NCBI GenBank assembly: GCA_024529925.1
Contig: JAFEUB010000795.1
Coordinates: 1,922,001-1,986,000 of the forward strand
Direction of reading: 5' to 3'
Source: Ophthalmolycus amberensis
Taxonomy: Eukaryota > Chordata > Actinopteri > Perciformes > Zoarcidae
DNA length: 64,000 nt
Under the pieces are notes generated by a model that was not told the DNA's origin, made no database searches, and saw nothing but the letters and a program-made list of their open reading frames with translations. Below are positions 63,713 through 64,000 of the stretch, one piece after another. A program made the position numbers and the translations under genes. The first letter of the stretch is position 1. Each line of letters opens with the position of its first letter.

Positions 63713-64000
63713 CTGATGGAAAAAGACAGTAATGGTGGCTCGAGTAAGAGGAAGGTAATAAAAACAGATTCTGAGTACATACTGTATTTCATAGTTACTG
63801 TTTCAGCCACAGTCGGGTTTACATTTTGATTGTGAAACCATTTACCGCCGTCTATTTCTGGTTTGCATTTCCACTGATCATTCTGCCATGCATACATAAT
63901 GATATTTCTTTAATTCGATTTTCGTTTAACATATGTTCACTTCTTATTGTTTCTAAAATGCAGACGTTCCAGTATCATGACCAGCAGACTTGCCCTGAAT

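Larger units (their letters stand above)
56298..64000 (-). other. mical2: mical2 gene, 3' half (5' part off the right edge)
   Basis: MICAL2 is a flavin monooxygenase that oxidises actin methionines, depolymerises F-actin and, in the nucleus, promotes MRTF/SRF transcription. Ten coding exons on the minus strand join with compatible phases to give about 550 residues: C-terminal half of the CH domain (1-67), two basic clusters (96-98 and 114-118), proline-rich linker (about 171-294), a helix-like segment (295-330), LIM domain (345-398) and C-terminal tail (417-550). The tail matches the end of the roughly 1124-residue human MICAL2, which separates it from MICAL1 and MICAL3. No bMERB domain follows. 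The FAD domain and the first half of the CH domain lie beyond 64000. The linker is shorter than in human, so one or more exons may be missed between 57.2 and 60.6 kb. Confidence 0.93.

Noticed and set aside
63712..63897. Extension of the mical2 CH exon frame upstream (QNDQWKCKPEIDGG...)
   Set aside because: The open frame continues past a clear acceptor, and the sequence does not resemble the preceding CH segment of MICAL proteins, so it is intron.

Overview
This is a vertebrate nuclear genome window, almost certainly from a ray-finned (teleost) fish. It is AT-rich with long introns, dense in CT/CA/TA microsatellites and in interspersed repeats that I recognise as fish-specific, including a tRNA-derived SINE. 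Coding sequence is a very small part of it. Two genes can be named with confidence, both on the minus strand and both cut by a window edge.

Right side (about 56.3-64.0 kb): the 3' half of a MICAL2-type gene, an actin-oxidising flavoprotein monooxygenase. Ten coding exons join with matching phases. They encode the second half of the calponin-homology domain, a bipartite nuclear-localisation-like cluster, a linker, a complete LIM domain and the hydrophobic C-terminal tail typical of the shorter MICAL2 protein. The FAD domain lies beyond position 64000.

Middle (about 34.4-56.3 kb): no gene recognised. It holds a SINE and a SINE fragment, several pairs of related fish repeats, and unique AT-rich DNA. 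A GC-rich patch with a GC box and two M-CAT (TEAD) motifs lies at its left end, next to the proposed tead1 promoter.

Left side (1 to about 34.4 kb): the 5' half of tead1 (TEF-1), the YAP/TAZ-partner transcription factor. It has a probable TATA/Inr promoter with a noncoding first exon (34.1-34.4 kb). The first coding exon (20995-21247) appears to start at a conserved non-AUG ATT codon. Exon 3 is at 3683-3747. Two tandem 63-bp exons (572-634 and 419-481) each encode the same 21-residue segment of the TEA DNA-binding domain with different sequence. The rest of tead1 lies beyond position 1.

The order mical2 then tead1, in the same direction, matches the human 11p15 block MICAL2-PARVA-TEAD1 as I remember it; I could not see parva exons here. 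Both proteins serve actin-dependent transcription: MICAL2 through nuclear actin and MRTF/SRF, TEAD1 through YAP/TAZ. The most interesting item is the tandem tead1 exon pair. It would give alternative DNA-recognition segments, with and without the PKA-target serine.
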